A stretch of 64,000 bases of DNA from JADJOM01 sp963817435 (lineage in GTDB: Bacteria; Gemmatimonadota; Gemmatimonadetes; Gemmatimonadales; GWC2-71-9): NCBI GenBank assembly GCA_963817435.1, contig CAWFNY010000001.1:1612001-1676000 (forward strand). The letters run 5' to 3'. Shown piece after piece: positions 51,737-60,711 of this stretch. The notes beneath the pieces were generated by a model, which saw only the letters and a program-made list of their open reading frames with translations, was not told where the DNA came from and ran no database searches. Positions within the stretch are counted from its first letter, which is position 1, and each line of letters begins with the position of its first letter. The position numbers were made by a program, and so were the translations under genes.

Positions 51737-51914
51737 CTGGTACCTCGATTCTCTTCTGCTCGACCGGGGTCCGCGGTTGGGCACGGCCCCACCTCCCAGG
51801 ATCGGAACCGCCGCACAGTGTCCCAACAACGGTGCGACGGGGGTGGGAGAAGCAGGCGGCGTGCCAGAACACAATCAGGCGCCTCACACAGCTCGCGAGG
51901 ACGACCCGATGCGG

Positions 51915-52266
51915 CGCGGACGGTTCGAATGCGGAGGCACTCCGTTCGAGCCCGGGCGCGCTCAGTGCGAACCGGGGCGCATTCGGCTCGAACCCGGGCG
52001 CACACATTTCGAACCCAGGCGCGCCCGGTTCGAAACGAGGAGCACATGATCCGAGTGCGGGAGTACACTGCTCTAAGGAAAGGGGAGACGGCTCGGAGGT
52101 GGGGGCGGACGGTCCGAATGGGGGAGCACTCCGCTCGAATCCGGGGCGAACAGTTCGAGGCCGGATGCACTCCGTTCGACCCCCCGCGCTGACCGTTCGA
52201 ATCCGGGGGCATCGCGCTCGAGGACCGGAGTATCGATCTCGAATCGGGGAGCACCGAAGCCCCGGC
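51915..52266. repeat. Degenerate 21-bp tandem repeat array (about 17 units)
   Basis: Units of 21 bp follow the rough pattern GTTCGAACCCGGGCGCACNC: for example TTCGAACCCAGGCGCGCCCG, GCTCGAACCCGGGCGCACAC, GCTCGAATCCGGGGCGAACA, GTTCGAATCCGGGGGCATCG. The TCGA core is nearly constant. Because 21 is divisible by 3, several frames are open and would encode heptad repeats such as FEPxAPx, but no ribosome site or conserved start supports a gene. Not a CRISPR: no separate spacers. Confidence 0.8.
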
Positions 52267-52282
52267 CCGGGCACCGCCCGAA

Positions 52283-52396
52283 GGTGTCCTCGAGTGTCCA
52301 CCCGAAGTGTCCACCGTCCCCGAAAAGTGTCCTCCAAAGAGGACACTCGGTGTCCACCGAAGACACTCGGGAGGACACTTGCGAGGACACTCTGAG
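52283..52396. repeat. Cluster of GTGTCC/GGACAC elements with a perfect hairpin
   Basis: About eight copies of GTGTCC or its complement occur in 114 bases, spaced irregularly. One pair forms a perfect stem, AGTGTCCTC-CAAA-GAGGACACT. Others (CGGTGTCCACCG) are themselves palindromic. Could be an operator cluster, a structured RNA or a decayed repeat. It lies upstream of no minus-strand start, so a terminator-like or recombination role is equally possible. Confidence 0.75.
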
Positions 52397-52555
52397 GGTG
52401 GGAAAGAATTTCCGGGTGGGTGCGGTGTGCTCGGGGTTGACGCGCAGACACGGAGAACAACAAGACGCAAACGGTGTCAGGCACACCGCTTGCGTCCGGG
52501 TACTGCTCCAATCAGGCAAGAGGACATTCCGCCCTCCCGCCTTACCGCCTGTCCG

Positions 52556-53470
52556 TCAGACGAACAGCCCGTCCACCGACAGGTACCGCTCGCCGGTGTC
52601 ATAGCAGAAGACCAGCACCCGGCTCCCCGCCGGCAGCTCCGGGAGCTTCTGCGCCACCGCCGCCAGCGACGCCCCGGACGAGGGGCCGACGAAGATGCCC
52701 TCCTCCTTCGCGGAGCGGACGGCGTACGCAAAGGCGTCCTCCTCGGTGACCTGGATGGCGCCGTCGAGCGTCGCGGTATGCAGGTTTGCCGGGATGAACC
52801 CCGCCCCGATCCCCTGGATCCGGTGCGGACTCGGCGCGCCCCCGGAAATGACCGCCGACTTGGCCGGCTCGACCGCGAAGGTCTTGAGCTTCGGCATCGT
52901 CTGCTTGAGCACCTCGCTCACGCCGGTGATGTGGCCGCCGGTGCCCACCCCGGTGATCAGGACGTCGAGCCCCTCGGGGAAGTCGGCGAGGATCTCCTTC
53001 GCGGTGGTGCGCTTGTGGATCTCGATGTTGGCCACGTTCTCGAACTGGTTGGGCATCCAGGAGTTGGGCGTGGCGGCGATCAGCTCCTGCGCCCGCGCGA
53101 TCGAGCCCTTCATCCCCTTCTCCCGCGGGGTGAGGTCCACCTCCGCGCCGTACGCGGCCAGGATCCGCCGCCGCTCGACCGACATCGACTCCGGCATGAC
53201 CAGGATCAGGCGATACCCCTTCACCGCCGCGGCGATCGCGAGGCCGATGCCGGTGTTTCCCGACGTGGGCTCGATGATGACGCTGCCCTTCTTGATGACT
53301 CCCCGCTTCTCCGCGTCCTCGATCATCGCGATGCCGATCCGGTCCTTGATGCTGCCGCCCGGATTGGCGCGCTCGAGCTTGAGCCAGACCTCGACCTTGC
53401 CGGGAAAGAGCCGGCCCAGCCGGACGTGCGGGGTATTGCCAATGGTGTCGAGAATCGAATTGGCCTTCAT
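52556..53470 (-). CDS. cysK: Cysteine synthase A (O-acetylserine sulfhydrylase)
   Basis: Makes cysteine from O-acetylserine and sulfide, PLP-dependent. 304 aa. The PLP lysine is Lys42 in NPGGSIKDRIG; the substrate loop is EPTSGNTGIG; the phosphate-binding loop is TGVGTGGHITG; the PLP pyridine-N serine is in VGPSSGASLA. Standard length. It follows cysE by 22 bases on the same strand, forming a two-gene cysteine operon. Confidence 0.96.
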   Translation of the reverse strand: MKANSILDTIGNTPHVRLGRLFPGKVEVWLKLERANPGGSIKDRIGIAMIEDAEKRGVIKKGSVIIEPTSGNTGIGLAIAAAVKGYRLILVMPESMSVERRRILAAYGAEVDLTPREKGMKGSIARAQELIAATPNSWMPNQFENVANIEIHKRTTAKEILADFPEGLDVLITGVGTGGHITGVSEVLKQTMPKLKTFAVEPAKSAVISGGAPSPHRIQGIGAGFIPANLHTATLDGAIQVTEEDAFAYAVRSAKEEGIFVGPSSGASLAAVAQKLPELPAGSRVLVFCYDTGERYLSVDGLFV

Positions 53471-53492
53471 GGCTGATGTCCTCGGTGACGGA

Positions 53493-54332
53493 TCAGATAT
53501 TGTACTCCAGCAGCGCCTCTTCCGCTGCCCGGGGGCGCTCGATCGTCGCGCCATGGGTGACGACCGAGCCCGGCGCCACACTATGCGTGAGCCAGACGTT
53601 GCCGCCGATGACGCTCCCCGACCCGATGACGGTGTCGCCGCCCAGGATCGTGGCGTTGGCATAGATCACGACGTCGTCCTCGATCGTGGGGTGCCGCTTC
53701 TGCTGCGCCAGCTCCTTGCGCACGCTCAGCGCGCCGAGCGTGACGCCCTGGTAGAGCCGCACCCGGTCCCCGATCACCGTGGTCTCCCCGATGACGATGC
53801 CGGTGCCATGATCGATCGCCAGCGACCGGCCGATCCGGGCACCGGGATGAATATCAATCCCGGTCTCCCGGTGCGCGAACTCGGTGATCAGCCTCGGCAG
53901 CAGCGCCACCCCGACCTGGCTCAGCCCGTGCGCGATCCGGTAGCAGGCCAGCGCGAAGAACCCGGGATACGCGAGCAGCACCTCGTCAATGCTCTTCGCC
54001 GCCGGGTCGGCCTGGCAGATGGCGGTGGCATCGAGCCCGAGCAGGCGGCGGAGCTCCGGCAGCTCCGCGGCAAAGGCGGCGCTCAGCCGGACGGCCTGAT
54101 CGTGCGGCGTGCCCTGCGCCAGCATGAAGCCGTCGAGCTGGCCACGCAGCCGCTCCAGCTCGGCCCGCACCTCCCCCGGCGACGCACTCTCGGTGGCGGC
54201 GAAGTGGGGAAACAGGATGGCGAGCGCGGCATGGGTGAAGTCTTCGGCGAGATGGCGCGCCTGCACCGGCAGCGCGTAGCCCTCGCGCGCCGCCGCCACC
54301 TGCTTCACGAAGTCGTCGATCGGAGCGGTCAT
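53493..54332 (-). CDS. cysE: Serine O-acetyltransferase (EpsC/CysE type)
   Basis: Forms O-acetylserine from serine and acetyl-CoA. 279 aa. An N-terminal helical part precedes the left-handed beta-helix: HRETGIDIHPGARIGRSLAI, DHGTGIVIGETTVIGDRV, LYQGVTLGALS, then hexapeptide repeats to GGNVWLTHSVAPGS. Catalytic His and Asp lie in IDHGTG. The long N-terminus fits the EpsC subgroup. ATG 54332 is used; the TTG at 54341 is less likely. Upstream partner of cysK. Confidence 0.95.
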   Translation of the reverse strand: MTAPIDDFVKQVAAAREGYALPVQARHLAEDFTHAALAILFPHFAATESASPGEVRAELERLRGQLDGFMLAQGTPHDQAVRLSAAFAAELPELRRLLGLDATAICQADPAAKSIDEVLLAYPGFFALACYRIAHGLSQVGVALLPRLITEFAHRETGIDIHPGARIGRSLAIDHGTGIVIGETTVIGDRVRLYQGVTLGALSVRKELAQQKRHPTIEDDVVIYANATILGGDTVIGSGSVIGGNVWLTHSVAPGSVVTHGATIERPRAAEEALLEYNI

Positions 54333-54342
54333 GGGAGACAAC

Positions 54343-56904
54343 TTAACCCGGCGCCGGGGTCCCCGGCGACGCCAAGGCGTCCCGGACCCGGCTGGCGAGT
54401 TCCTGCGCGGTGAACGGCTTCTGCAGCAGTTCCACCGACGCGTCGAGCACGCCGTGCACGCCCAGCTCGTCGCCGGCGTAGCCCGACATGAAGAGCACCT
54501 TGAGCCCGGGCCGCTGCCGAGTCAGGCGCGAGGCGAGCACCGGCCCCGACTCGCCCGGCATGATGACGTCGGTGAGCAGCAGGTCGATCTGCCCCGGATG
54601 CCGCCCCGCCAGATCCAGCGCCGCCTCGGCGCTTGGCGCCCCCATCACGGTGTAGCCGAGATTTTGCAGGATCCTGGTCGCCACGCTGAGCAGCGCCGCC
54701 TCGTCCTCCGCGAGCAGGATGGTGCCGCTCCCCGCCTGCGCCGCGCCCGCGGCCGGCAGCTCCTCCCTGGCGACCGCGCCGCTCGCGCGCGGCAGGTAGA
54801 TGACGAAGCGTGCCCCCTCCCCTTCCCCGCTCTCGACGGTGATGCTGCCGCCGCTCTGCCGCACGATGCCGTACACGCTGGCGAGGCCGAGGCCGGTGCC
54901 CTTGCCGCGCTCCTTGGTGGTGAAGAACGGCTCGAAGACCCGGAGCAGCGTCTCCTCGCTCATGCCATGCCCCGTGTCGGCGACGGCGAGCAGCACGTAG
55001 CGGCCGGCCGGCAGCTCCATGAACGGGGTGTGCCGGGGCGAGGTGAACTCGACATTCTCCGCCTCGATGGTGAGCACGCCGCCGCCGGGCATCGCGTCGC
55101 GGGCGTTGACCGCGAGATTGAGCAGCACCTGCTCGAGCTGGGCGCGATCGGCGCGGACCAGGCCGACGTCGGGGGCGATGAGCGGGACCACGCGGACCCG
55201 CTCGCCCACCAGCCGCTCCAGCATGCGGACGGTGTCCTGCACCACTTTGCCGAGATCGAGGACCCGCGGCTCGACCACCTGCTTGCGGCTGAAGGCGAGG
55301 AGCTGGCCGGTGAGTGCCGCCGCCCGTTCCGCCGCGTGCCGGATCTCCTCGAGGTCGCCCCGCGCCGCATGCCCCACCGGCACCTGACCGAGCGCGAGGT
55401 CGCTGGAAGCGAGCACGGTGGTGAGCAGGTTGTTGAAGTCGTGCGCCACCCCGCCGGCCAGCCGGCCGATCGCCTCCATCTTCTGCGCCTGACGGAGCTG
55501 CTCCTCGAGCAGGTCGCGTTCGGTGACGTCGCGGGCGTTGAGGACCAGCCCGGAGACCGAAGGTTCATTCAGCAGGTTGGTGACGATGGTCTCGAGCGAA
55601 CGGGCCTGTCCGCTGGCATGCAGCAGCCGCCACTGGACGGTGGTGGTCCCGTCGGCGCGGAGCAGGGCGTCGTTGAGCGACAGCTCCGCGCGGGTGCGAT
55701 CCTCGGGAACGACCAGCGCCCCGAACTCGGTCCCCAGCAGCTCCTCCGGCGCTCGCCCCAGCACCCGCCGCACCGAGGCGCTGGCGAAGCGGATGACCGA
55801 CTGCGCATCCACGACCATGATCAGGTCCGAGCCGTGCCGCACCAGCGCCTCGTACCGGGCCTCGCTCTTCCGGGCGACCTGCTCAGTGAGGAACCGGAGG
55901 TTCTCCTGCACCGTGAGCATGTCCCGGACGGTGAGCAGCCCCATCAGCAGGACCACGCCGGTGGCCAGCGTGCTCAGCGGGTAGCTCCACTCCCGGAGCG
56001 CGACCACGAGCAGGAGCAGCGCGGCCGCGCCCGCGACGGCCAGCGGAATCCGGCTGGGCCGGAGCAACTGGCCGCTGGGCACGGGCTGCGGCGGCCCGGC
56101 GAGGACAGGACGGGTGAGGTAGCGCCCGCCGGCCCACAGGAGCAGCACGTAACTGACGATGAAGACGGCGTCGGTCCAGGCGTTCTCCGGCGCGCCGGAG
56201 CGGAAGTAGAGCGCCTGAAAGGCGATGTCCGCGGCCGAATTGACCGCGATGCCGCCGAGCAGCAGGGCGAGCCCGCCCTGCTGCGCGGAGGGGCGCCGGA
56301 ACCAGACGATCGCGGCGATGCCGATGACCAGCAGGTCCGCCGCGGGATAGGCGAGACTCTCGGCCAGCTTGAGCGGACCCTGATCGGTCGGCGCGTTCAC
56401 CGTCTCGACGAAGTACCAGACCAGCAGGGCGAGCCCCAGCAGGATGATCAGCGCATCGATCAGGTGCTTCCACAGTTCGGGACGGGAGCGGACCTTCCTC
56501 GGCAGCCGGAGCATCCCCCCGATGAGCAGCGGGTAGGTGAGGAGGTAGGCGATGTTGGGCCAGGCGTAGCCGGGATCGCCCTTGGCGAACAGGGAGATAT
56601 AGAACCAGCCGAGGTTCCCGATCGCGGTGAAGATGTAGGCCGCGGCGATCAGCCGGAGTCCCTCGCCGATCCGCGCGTCGATCCGGGGACGGCGGGAGGC
56701 GCGCCACAGCACCCAGGTGGTGGCCAGGTTGAGTGGCGGGAAGAACAGGAGGATGACGGTGTGGCCAAGCGTGGAATGACCGAGCAGACCGGCGATGTTC
56801 GCTATCTCATACAGAAGGCCGTATGCCACCGCGGCCAGGGCGTATCGGCTCTCCCCGCCGAAGGCGGAGGGGGTGGGCGCGGGGTTCGGGGCGGCGGTAG
56901 GCAT
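54343..56904 (-). CDS. Membrane PAS hybrid histidine kinase
   Basis: 853 aa. About eight transmembrane helices occupy residues 25-325. Then follow a PAS domain (LVRHGSDLIMVVDAQSVIRF), a HisKA domain with phospho-His488 in GGVAHDFNNLLTT, a HATPase with N box LNLAVNARDAMPGGG and G boxes DTGHGMSEE and GKGTGLGLASVYG, and a receiver domain (ILLAEDEAALL) with phospho-Asp779 in LLTDVIMPG. The HDFNNLL H box marks the HPK4-like group. No DNA-binding output: the signal must pass to another protein. Its stop is 10 bases from cysE, on the same strand. Confidence 0.95.
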   Translation of the reverse strand: MPTAAPNPAPTPSAFGGESRYALAAVAYGLLYEIANIAGLLGHSTLGHTVILLFFPPLNLATTWVLWRASRRPRIDARIGEGLRLIAAAYIFTAIGNLGWFYISLFAKGDPGYAWPNIAYLLTYPLLIGGMLRLPRKVRSRPELWKHLIDALIILLGLALLVWYFVETVNAPTDQGPLKLAESLAYPAADLLVIGIAAIVWFRRPSAQQGGLALLLGGIAVNSAADIAFQALYFRSGAPENAWTDAVFIVSYVLLLWAGGRYLTRPVLAGPPQPVPSGQLLRPSRIPLAVAGAAALLLLVVALREWSYPLSTLATGVVLLMGLLTVRDMLTVQENLRFLTEQVARKSEARYEALVRHGSDLIMVVDAQSVIRFASASVRRVLGRAPEELLGTEFGALVVPEDRTRAELSLNDALLRADGTTTVQWRLLHASGQARSLETIVTNLLNEPSVSGLVLNARDVTERDLLEEQLRQAQKMEAIGRLAGGVAHDFNNLLTTVLASSDLALGQVPVGHAARGDLEEIRHAAERAAALTGQLLAFSRKQVVEPRVLDLGKVVQDTVRMLERLVGERVRVVPLIAPDVGLVRADRAQLEQVLLNLAVNARDAMPGGGVLTIEAENVEFTSPRHTPFMELPAGRYVLLAVADTGHGMSEETLLRVFEPFFTTKERGKGTGLGLASVYGIVRQSGGSITVESGEGEGARFVIYLPRASGAVAREELPAAGAAQAGSGTILLAEDEAALLSVATRILQNLGYTVMGAPSAEAALDLAGRHPGQIDLLLTDVIMPGESGPVLASRLTRQRPGLKVLFMSGYAGDELGVHGVLDASVELLQKPFTAQELASRVRDALASPGTPAPG

Positions 56905-56939
56905 GGCGCTGCCTGCAATCTACCGCCCCTCGGCCGGGA

Positions 56940-57215
56940 CTACTTGGGCAGGTGGGGTGCCGCGGCTCCGAAGGTGGGCAGGGCGCTGAGGCCCAGCCGG
57001 AGAAGGCCGGTCACCAGCGGCACGCCGGCACCGAGGCCGATCAGCCCGATGTTGGCGCCGAGCCAGCGGCCGGTCCACCGGTTGACGATGCCCCGGTCGC
57101 GGGTCACGGAGACCACCGCGACCGCCACGACGTTGACCACGATGAGCAGCAGAACGCTGGTCTGCCACACCCATGAGCTGACATCGCCGAGCCAGGCGAG
57201 CATCACATCATTCAT
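56940..57215 (-). CDS. Small membrane protein, 91 aa
   Basis: Two hydrophobic helices (about residues 17-38 and 52-72: VLLLIVVNVVAVAVVSV and GANIGLIGLGAGVPLVTG) are linked by a basic loop, RDRGIVNRWTGRW. No family recognised. Directly upstream of the histidine kinase (35 bases) on the same strand; possibly co-transcribed. Confidence 0.6.
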   Translation of the reverse strand: MNDVMLAWLGDVSSWVWQTSVLLLIVVNVVAVAVVSVTRDRGIVNRWTGRWLGANIGLIGLGAGVPLVTGLLRLGLSALPTFGAAAPHLPK

Positions 57216-57363
57216 GTTGGTCTTCCTGCACGAGGTGGGAGCGGCACCCGGCCTGGCGCCGCTTCCCCAAGATCGGCGTTCGCGGCCGAAGCGCAAGATG
57301 CCGGTGCCTCCGGACCCCGGGCCGCGTTAGCTTCCGCCCGCCGAACCACGGGGAGCCGCGGCA

Positions 57364-58452
57364 ATGCATGTGCTGGTCGTGAACGCCGGAAGCGCGACGC
57401 TCAAGTTCAAGCTGGTCCGGGTGACGGGCCGCGAGCTGCGGATCGTCGCGCAGGGCCGCGAGGAGCTGGCGCAGGGGCACGGGCGCGCGGTGGCCCACCT
57501 CCTCGCGGGGCTCCCGGTCAGCCCGGACGCGGTGGCCCACCGCTGCGTGCACGGCGGCGAGAGATTCAGCGCGCTGGTCCCCATCGACGAGGCCGTGGTG
57601 CAGGACCTCGAGGAGCTGATCCCGCTCGATCCGCTCCACGGCGGTGCCGCCCTCGCCGGCATCGTCGCCACTCTCGGACTGGGCGTGCCCCTGGTCGCCG
57701 CCTTCGACACCGCCTTCCACCGCACGGTCCCCAACGTCGCCCGGCGCTACGCCCTCCCGCCGTTCGAGGGAGTGCACCGCTACGGCTTTCACGGCTGGTC
57801 CTATCTCTCCGTGGTCGAGCGCTACGCCGAACTCACCGGCAAGGCCGACCCCACGCTCATCGTGCTCCATCTCGGCAGCGGCGCCTCGGCGGCGGCGATC
57901 CGCAAGGGCCAGTCGGTGGACACCTCCATGGGCATGTCGGTGCTCGAGGGGCTGGTGATGGGCACCCGCGCCGGCGACCTCGACCCCGGGGTGCTGCTGC
58001 ATCTCATGCGGAACGGCTACAACGAGGAGCGGCTCACGGAGCTTCTGTACCGCCAGTCGGGGCTGGTGGGCATCGCCGGCGATTCGGACGTGCGCGCCCT
58101 GCTCCGGCGGGATGACGACGAGGCGAGGCTCGCGCTCGAGATCTTCTGCTACCGGGTGCGGAAGTACATCGGTGCCTATCTGGCGGTGCTGGAGGGCGCG
58201 GCGGAGGCGATCGTCTTCACCGGCGGCATCGGGGAGCACTCCAGCGTGATCCGGCAGCAGATCGCCGAGCCGTTCGGGTGGGCGGGTCTCACGCTCGGGG
58301 AGGACGGCGACTGGGTGCGGGAACAGCGGATCTCGGCGGACGGTTCGCGGCTCCACGCGTGGGTGATCCCCACGCGGGAGGAAGAGATGATCGCGCGCGC
58401 GACGGCGCTGCTGCTTCAGGGCCCTGCGGTACTGGAGGGCGGAACCACCTGA
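57364..58452 (+). CDS. ackA: Acetate kinase
   Basis: Reversible phosphorylation of acetate by ATP. 362 aa, a little short of the usual 400. Motifs: VVNAGSATLKFKLV (site 1), AVAHRCVHGGE, HRYGFHGWSY where most enzymes have HGTSH, HLGSGASAAA, DTSMGMSVLEGLVMGTRAGD (site 2) and FTGGIGEHSS. The changes in HGWSY and the reduced length suggest a divergent acetate or related (propionate/butyrate) kinase. No phosphotransacetylase gene adjoins. Its 3' end overlaps the convergent protease gene by 37 bases. Confidence 0.88.
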   Translation: MHVLVVNAGSATLKFKLVRVTGRELRIVAQGREELAQGHGRAVAHLLAGLPVSPDAVAHRCVHGGERFSALVPIDEAVVQDLEELIPLDPLHGGAALAGIVATLGLGVPLVAAFDTAFHRTVPNVARRYALPPFEGVHRYGFHGWSYLSVVERYAELTGKADPTLIVLHLGSGASAAAIRKGQSVDTSMGMSVLEGLVMGTRAGDLDPGVLLHLMRNGYNEERLTELLYRQSGLVGIAGDSDVRALLRRDDDEARLALEIFCYRVRKYIGAYLAVLEGAAEAIVFTGGIGEHSSVIRQQIAEPFGWAGLTLGEDGDWVREQRISADGSRLHAWVIPTREEEMIARATALLLQGPAVLEGGTT

Positions 58453-60581
58453 AGGGTGAGCGCCGCGGTAGAGCCGGTGCCCTGCGGGGCAGCCGGCGGA
58501 TCGCCGCGGGTGGCGGAGTAGGTTCCCGCCAGCAGGACTTCGAGCGGATGCGCCGCCGCGCGGTTAAGGCCATGATCGGGACTGTAGAGCACCGGGGTGA
58601 AGTCCACCCTGGTGCGAGTGGCAAAGAGTTTCACCACCTCCATCCCGTAGGGCTCGGTCGCAAAGTAGCAGATGCTGCTCAGGTAGCTCGCGCCGGGCGG
58701 GAGGAAGTTGTCCTCCCCGGAGAGATCGGCGCGGGGGAAGAGCTGCTGGATCGCGCCATCGGGCGTCAGGTCCAGCACCGAGATGTAGGCCGAGTCGGTG
58801 CCGTCGTTCACGAAGCGGAGGAAGTAGCCGTCGTTGGGCTTGAGCAGCCACTGATTTCCCTCCGACAGCCGGGCGGCCACGTGCAGCGTGTCCGACTTGC
58901 GGGCATCGCAGCTCCCGTCCGGGGCGAAGTGATGGGTGGCCGGCACCAGCTCGATCCGGACCCGGATCCTGGGATCGGCCATCTGCACCTGCTTGAGATA
59001 GCTGCCGCGGGCGAGTGCCCGGATCCGCTCGGTGAGTGAGGCGCGCCCCACGGAGGTGGAGGCATCTGCCGGCGGCACCAGCGCGACGCTGGTATCGCCC
59101 GCCCAGCTCACGGTGAGTGCCGCCGTCCCGCGGCTCTTCGGGCCGACGGGATGGACCACCATCTCCGCCAGTGAATCGGACAGCTCGATCACCCCGCTCT
59201 TCTCGAGGTCGGCGGCGAGCGCGGTGCGCGCCGGCTCGGTGATGGCGGGATCGAGTCTGAGCCGCACCCGGAACTCCGCAAAGGCGAACTCGGTCACGAA
59301 GGCCCAGCTCCCGGCGGCGTGCGACCCCGGGGCGAGCCGCACCCTGGCGTGCAGCTCATCGGCGATGGCCACCTCGCCGCTCCCCACGGCCGTCGCCCTG
59401 GCGGGATCCTGGGTGCCGAGCGGATAGAAGGAAAGCTTCGAGCCGGGCAGGAGCCCCACCAGGGTGCCGCCTTCGAGCACCGCGATCGAGTCACCGAGCA
59501 CCGAAGCGATACGGAAGTACGGCGTCTGGGTCACCGCGCGCCCGCTGAAGAGCGCGACGTCGGCGTCGCCTTCGAGCTGCGGTGTCTCGTTCGGCACCTC
59601 TCCCTGCATCCACGACTTGAGCTGATCGAAGACCGCGCGATAGGTGAGCGTCTGCCCGTCCGCGGCGCTGAGCGTCGCGAGCACATGGCTGAGCCCCACC
59701 GAGAGCGGCCCGGCGGTCTTGTCCTCGCCCTTGAGTTCCACCTCGGTCGCGAGCTGGTCCTCACGGGCGGCGGAGAAGACCACCATCGGCGCCAGCCCGG
59801 ACGCGGTGCCGCTCCCGCCGCGAGTCGTGGCTGGCGCGGCGAGCCAGCCGGAGCCGCTGGGCGTGCCGCCGCGGGTGACCGTGCGGGTGGATGCCGGCTT
59901 GCCGATCGGCGGCAGGCCGCCGCGCACCGGCATCGCGCTCCGCGTCGCGGAGCCGGAGTGGCAGGCGTCGATGAACACGACCACGTTGCCGCCGGGAGAG
60001 ACCTGCTGCCGGAGCCGCTGCAGGATCGGTTCGAGCTGATCGTCCTTGATGTGGTATTCGCCCTTGTAGGTCGCCGGATCGACGTCGCTCCGGGCATCGT
60101 AGGGGACCCAGAGTTCGTCGAGGCCGTCCACCTCGTCGCCGTTGTCATCGGTCATCTGGTGGCCGTGACCGGAATAGTGGACCACCACGACATCGCCGGG
60201 CCGGGCGTCGGCGACCAGGGCATCGAGCGCCTGCAGGATTCCGGCGCGGGTCGCCTGGCTGTCGACGAGCACCCGGATACCCGAGGAATCGAAGCCCTGC
60301 CGGGTGAGCGCGGCGCGGATGAGGGGGACGTCGTTGTCGGAGCTGAGCTTCTGGTAGCCGCTCGACCGGGGATACTTCGCGACCGCGATGATGAGCGCCA
60401 GCTTCCGGCCAGTGTCCGCCGCGGGGGCGGTGAGCTGGGGCGCGGCCGCCAGCGCGGTCCTGATAGAGGAAGGCGCGGACCCGCCGATACCGGCAGGAAG
60501 GAGCAGGAGCGCGCCGAGCATCGGCATGCCCGGCAGGCAGCGGAATTGCATGAAGAACGAGGCCTTGGCTTGGGGTGTCAT
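58416..60581 (-). CDS. Secreted caspase-like protease (peptidase C14) with DUF4384-like domain
   Basis: About 721 aa. After a hydrophobic N-terminus (MPMLGALLLLPAGIGG) the caspase fold runs from residue 58: KLALIIAVAKYPRSSGYQKL, catalytic His139 in VVVVHYSGHGHQ and Cys207 in VVFIDACHSGSATRS, so the dyad is intact. The Asp-rich loop DDNGDEVDGLDE is typical of metacaspase-like C14B. A beta-rich middle follows and then a DUF4384-like domain (SEGNQWLLKPNDGYFLRFVN, PRADLSGEDNFLPPGASYL). Starts at 60617, 60581 and 60551 are possible. Divergent from the TPR gene; a joint role is plausible. Confidence 0.92.
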   Translation of the reverse strand: MTPQAKASFFMQFRCLPGMPMLGALLLLPAGIGGSAPSSIRTALAAAPQLTAPAADTGRKLALIIAVAKYPRSSGYQKLSSDNDVPLIRAALTRQGFDSSGIRVLVDSQATRAGILQALDALVADARPGDVVVVHYSGHGHQMTDDNGDEVDGLDELWVPYDARSDVDPATYKGEYHIKDDQLEPILQRLRQQVSPGGNVVVFIDACHSGSATRSAMPVRGGLPPIGKPASTRTVTRGGTPSGSGWLAAPATTRGGSGTASGLAPMVVFSAAREDQLATEVELKGEDKTAGPLSVGLSHVLATLSAADGQTLTYRAVFDQLKSWMQGEVPNETPQLEGDADVALFSGRAVTQTPYFRIASVLGDSIAVLEGGTLVGLLPGSKLSFYPLGTQDPARATAVGSGEVAIADELHARVRLAPGSHAAGSWAFVTEFAFAEFRVRLRLDPAITEPARTALAADLEKSGVIELSDSLAEMVVHPVGPKSRGTAALTVSWAGDTSVALVPPADASTSVGRASLTERIRALARGSYLKQVQMADPRIRVRIELVPATHHFAPDGSCDARKSDTLHVAARLSEGNQWLLKPNDGYFLRFVNDGTDSAYISVLDLTPDGAIQQLFPRADLSGEDNFLPPGASYLSSICYFATEPYGMEVVKLFATRTRVDFTPVLYSPDHGLNRAAAHPLEVLLAGTYSATRGDPPAAPQGTGSTAALTLQVVPPSSTAGP

Positions 60582-60711
60582 CGCGGCAATGGATGCGCCC
60601 GGCCTGCTGACTTGCACGCCCCGGCACAGATGACGAGACTGTAACCTATCTCCCTGTACAAGGGGACGCGGAAACCCGCGTCCCGACGCGCCACCCTTCC
60701 TGACTGGACCT
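60582..60711. promoter_or_regulatory. Divergent promoter region between the caspase-like and TPR genes
   Basis: About 130 bases separate the two divergent starts. It contains the least GC-rich stretch nearby (CTGTAACCTATCTCCCTGTA), a plausible site for back-to-back promoters. No exact hexamer pair can be assigned. Confidence 0.4.

Noticed and set aside
51915..52266. CRISPR array
   Set aside because: Units are contiguous 21-bp degenerate copies without unique spacers of constant length, and no cas gene is present.
51718..52519. Overlapping open frames on both strands with heptad repeats as real proteins
   Set aside because: They are open only because the 21-bp repeat has no stops; they lack ribosome sites and appear in several frames of the same DNA at once.
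50799..52555. Integron integrase or attI
   Set aside because: No tyrosine-recombinase motifs (the Arg...HxxR...Tyr boxes) are found in any frame; the only gene is an unrelated helical protein.
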